A DNA stretch of 64,000 nt from Mycosarcoma maydis (taxonomy: Eukaryota > Basidiomycota > Ustilaginomycetes > Ustilaginales), in contig NC_026479.1 in the NCBI RefSeq assembly GCF_000328475.2, positions 124,001 through 188,000 of the forward strand, read 5' to 3'. This document shows positions 63,072 to 64,000 of the stretch, piece after piece. The translations under genes were made by a program, and so were the position numbers. The first letter of the stretch is position 1. The number at the start of each line of letters is the position of its first letter. The notes below the pieces were generated by a model. That model made no database searches, was not told the origin of the DNA, and saw nothing but the letters and a program-made list of their open reading frames with translations.

Positions 63072-63920
63072 ATGAAGGCAGCTCTGCTCACAGGCTCGAC
63101 GACAGCGTTGGTAGCAGCGTTGGCGATCTCGTCGACATGGGCTGCACCTCTGGAAAAGCGTCTGGCCATGGTTTTGTCTCTTGAAGCATCACCAACGGTT
63201 CCTTTGATCAACCTCGACGATCTTGTTCCGTCACCTACTATTCCACCCATCGCAGGCGAGATTGTCAGCATCATCACCTCGGTCGTCGACGGTGTGACGA
63301 GCTTGATACCCACGACTATTCCGTCGCCCTCGTTGCCTGCGGCGCTGCAAGACTTGGTTCCGGACGCTACCATGTCTATCAACGTGAATGTACCTACACC
63401 TACAGTTCCTCCTGAGGCCGAGGTGCTAGCGCATCTGGCTCAGGGAGCTCTCAACGCGATCCCCACAATGCTGATGAAGAACCTGGCCCAAATCCAGAGC
63501 GACCTCAGCTCTGCGCTTGCTGTCGCTGCCACGGCCACTCCGACACCCGTGGTGTACGTGACGAAAGATGATGCAGGTCTCGATGTCACGAGGACGTCGA
63601 GCGCCACCATCGCAGCGTTTGCAACACAAGGTGTCATCAATCCCTGGTCGATTCTTGCCAACGCTCTGCCGCAACCCACTGATGTAGTGCAAGAGGTCAC
63701 CTCGGTGATCGGTGGCGTCACATCGATTCTCAAGGTGCCTGCTCTACCGAAGCCGACAGATCTGCTGCCGCTGCTCAACTCGGCACAGCTGCCTCAGATC
63801 GACATTCCGGGTCTGTTGGGTGACAAGCAACATCTCTGCATCAAGGACGACAATGGAAACCAGATCGGACTCTGCCCGAATGGTCCACTGATCAACGACA
63901 GCGAGACAATCGTTATCTGA
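63072..63920 (+). CDS. Small secreted protein of unknown function
   Basis: The product is 282 residues with an ATG in good context (AACAATGAAG). A signal peptide at about residues 1-25 (MKAALLTGSTTALVAALAIS...) is followed at 28-30 by EKR, a likely Kex2 propeptide site. The mature chain is Pro/Thr/Val/Leu-rich with repeated LPTPT-, VPTPTVP- and PKPTDLLP-like segments. Its only cysteines form a pair near the C-terminus (LCIKDDNGNQIGLCPNG) which could make one disulphide-bridged loop. No enzyme motif is visible. Size, secretion and lack of recognisable domain fit a smut effector or wall-associated protein, but that is inference. It shares with the KR-repeat precursor the style of short LP-rich segments. 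Confidence 0.8.
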   Translation: MKAALLTGSTTALVAALAISSTWAAPLEKRLAMVLSLEASPTVPLINLDDLVPSPTIPPIAGEIVSIITSVVDGVTSLIPTTIPSPSLPAALQDLVPDATMSINVNVPTPTVPPEAEVLAHLAQGALNAIPTMLMKNLAQIQSDLSSALAVAATATPTPVVYVTKDDAGLDVTRTSSATIAAFATQGVINPWSILANALPQPTDVVQEVTSVIGGVTSILKVPALPKPTDLLPLLNSAQLPQIDIPGLLGDKQHLCIKDDNGNQIGLCPNGPLINDSETIVI

Positions 63921-64000
63921 TCCTTTTTCATCAAGCAGGTGCACAAAACTAGATCTGTGTGGCGCAGTCGATTCCGCAACTTGCCAGAGCTCACGCAAAC

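Noticed and set aside
1..64000. CRISPR array, bacterial operons, prophage or insertion sequence
   Set aside because: Repeat spacing, gene structure and gene content are eukaryotic. The heptamer arrays have no spacers and no transposase or reverse transcriptase frame was found.

Overview
This window is nuclear DNA of a fungus. The best fit is a smut-type basidiomycete (Ustilaginaceae: Ustilago, Sporisorium or a relative). The reasons are long intron-poor genes, GT-AG introns where introns exist, moderately GC-rich coding sequence with many low-complexity Ser/Ala/Pro/His tracts, intron-bearing nuclear tRNA genes, and a gene set (verprolin, Shy1, Hom3, Kcs1, Ppn1, Exg1, a YTH protein, a KEX2-type repeat precursor) that reads as fungal throughout. 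Placement at family level is inference. Two runs of exactly 100 N (3491-3590 and 32589-32688) are assembly gaps, and each removes the 5' end of a minus-strand gene.

Layout: the 3' end of a tRNA ligase gene (1-618, +); a His/Ser-rich orphan (859-3490, -, 5' end lost in a gap); a 2 kb repeat-rich spacer; aspartate kinase (5645-7564, +); a single-pass membrane orphan (8812-10833, +); verprolin (10968-12425, -, one intron inside the WH2 domain); a 4 kb spacer; a GH5 exo-beta-1,3-glucanase (16501-18360, +); a possible 29-residue membrane peptide (19563-19652, +); a divergent pair of chromatin-type genes, a CARM1-like arginine methyltransferase (-) and a BRD8/Bdc1-like bromodomain protein (+); a short-chain dehydrogenase (+) converging on Dus1 (-); an intron-containing tRNA (-); an RRM-YTH RNA-binding protein (-); a 4 kb spacer; a secreted precursor with a KR-delimited tandem array (-); SURF1/Shy1 (+) converging on a nucleotide-sugar transporter (-); a small OB-fold, TEN1-like protein (+) converging on endopolyphosphatase Ppn1 (-); Kcs1 (-); a Kelch-BTB protein (-); a 4 kb spacer; intron-containing tRNA-Pro(AGG) (+); and a small secreted protein (63072-63920, +).

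Functional links: Kcs1 (inositol pyrophosphate synthesis) and Ppn1 (polyphosphate cleavage) lie in tandem and act in the same phosphate-storage circuit. The methyltransferase and the putative NuA4 bromodomain subunit share one 755-base divergent promoter. Four proteins look secreted or membrane-anchored: the glucanase, the KR-repeat precursor, the small secreted protein and the Ser/Thr-rich membrane orphan. These form the cell-surface part of the window.

Between genes, and not inside any gene I could read, a family of 7-bp units (CACGAAT / ATTCGTG, with a CGAGTCA / TGACTCG variant) recurs singly, in tandem and in head-to-head orientation across the whole window. This family and the KR-processed repeat precursor are the two features most worth following up. 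Many of the longest open frames begin at GTG or TTG. I placed starts at the first good in-frame ATG, so several proteins are shorter than the maximal open frame.
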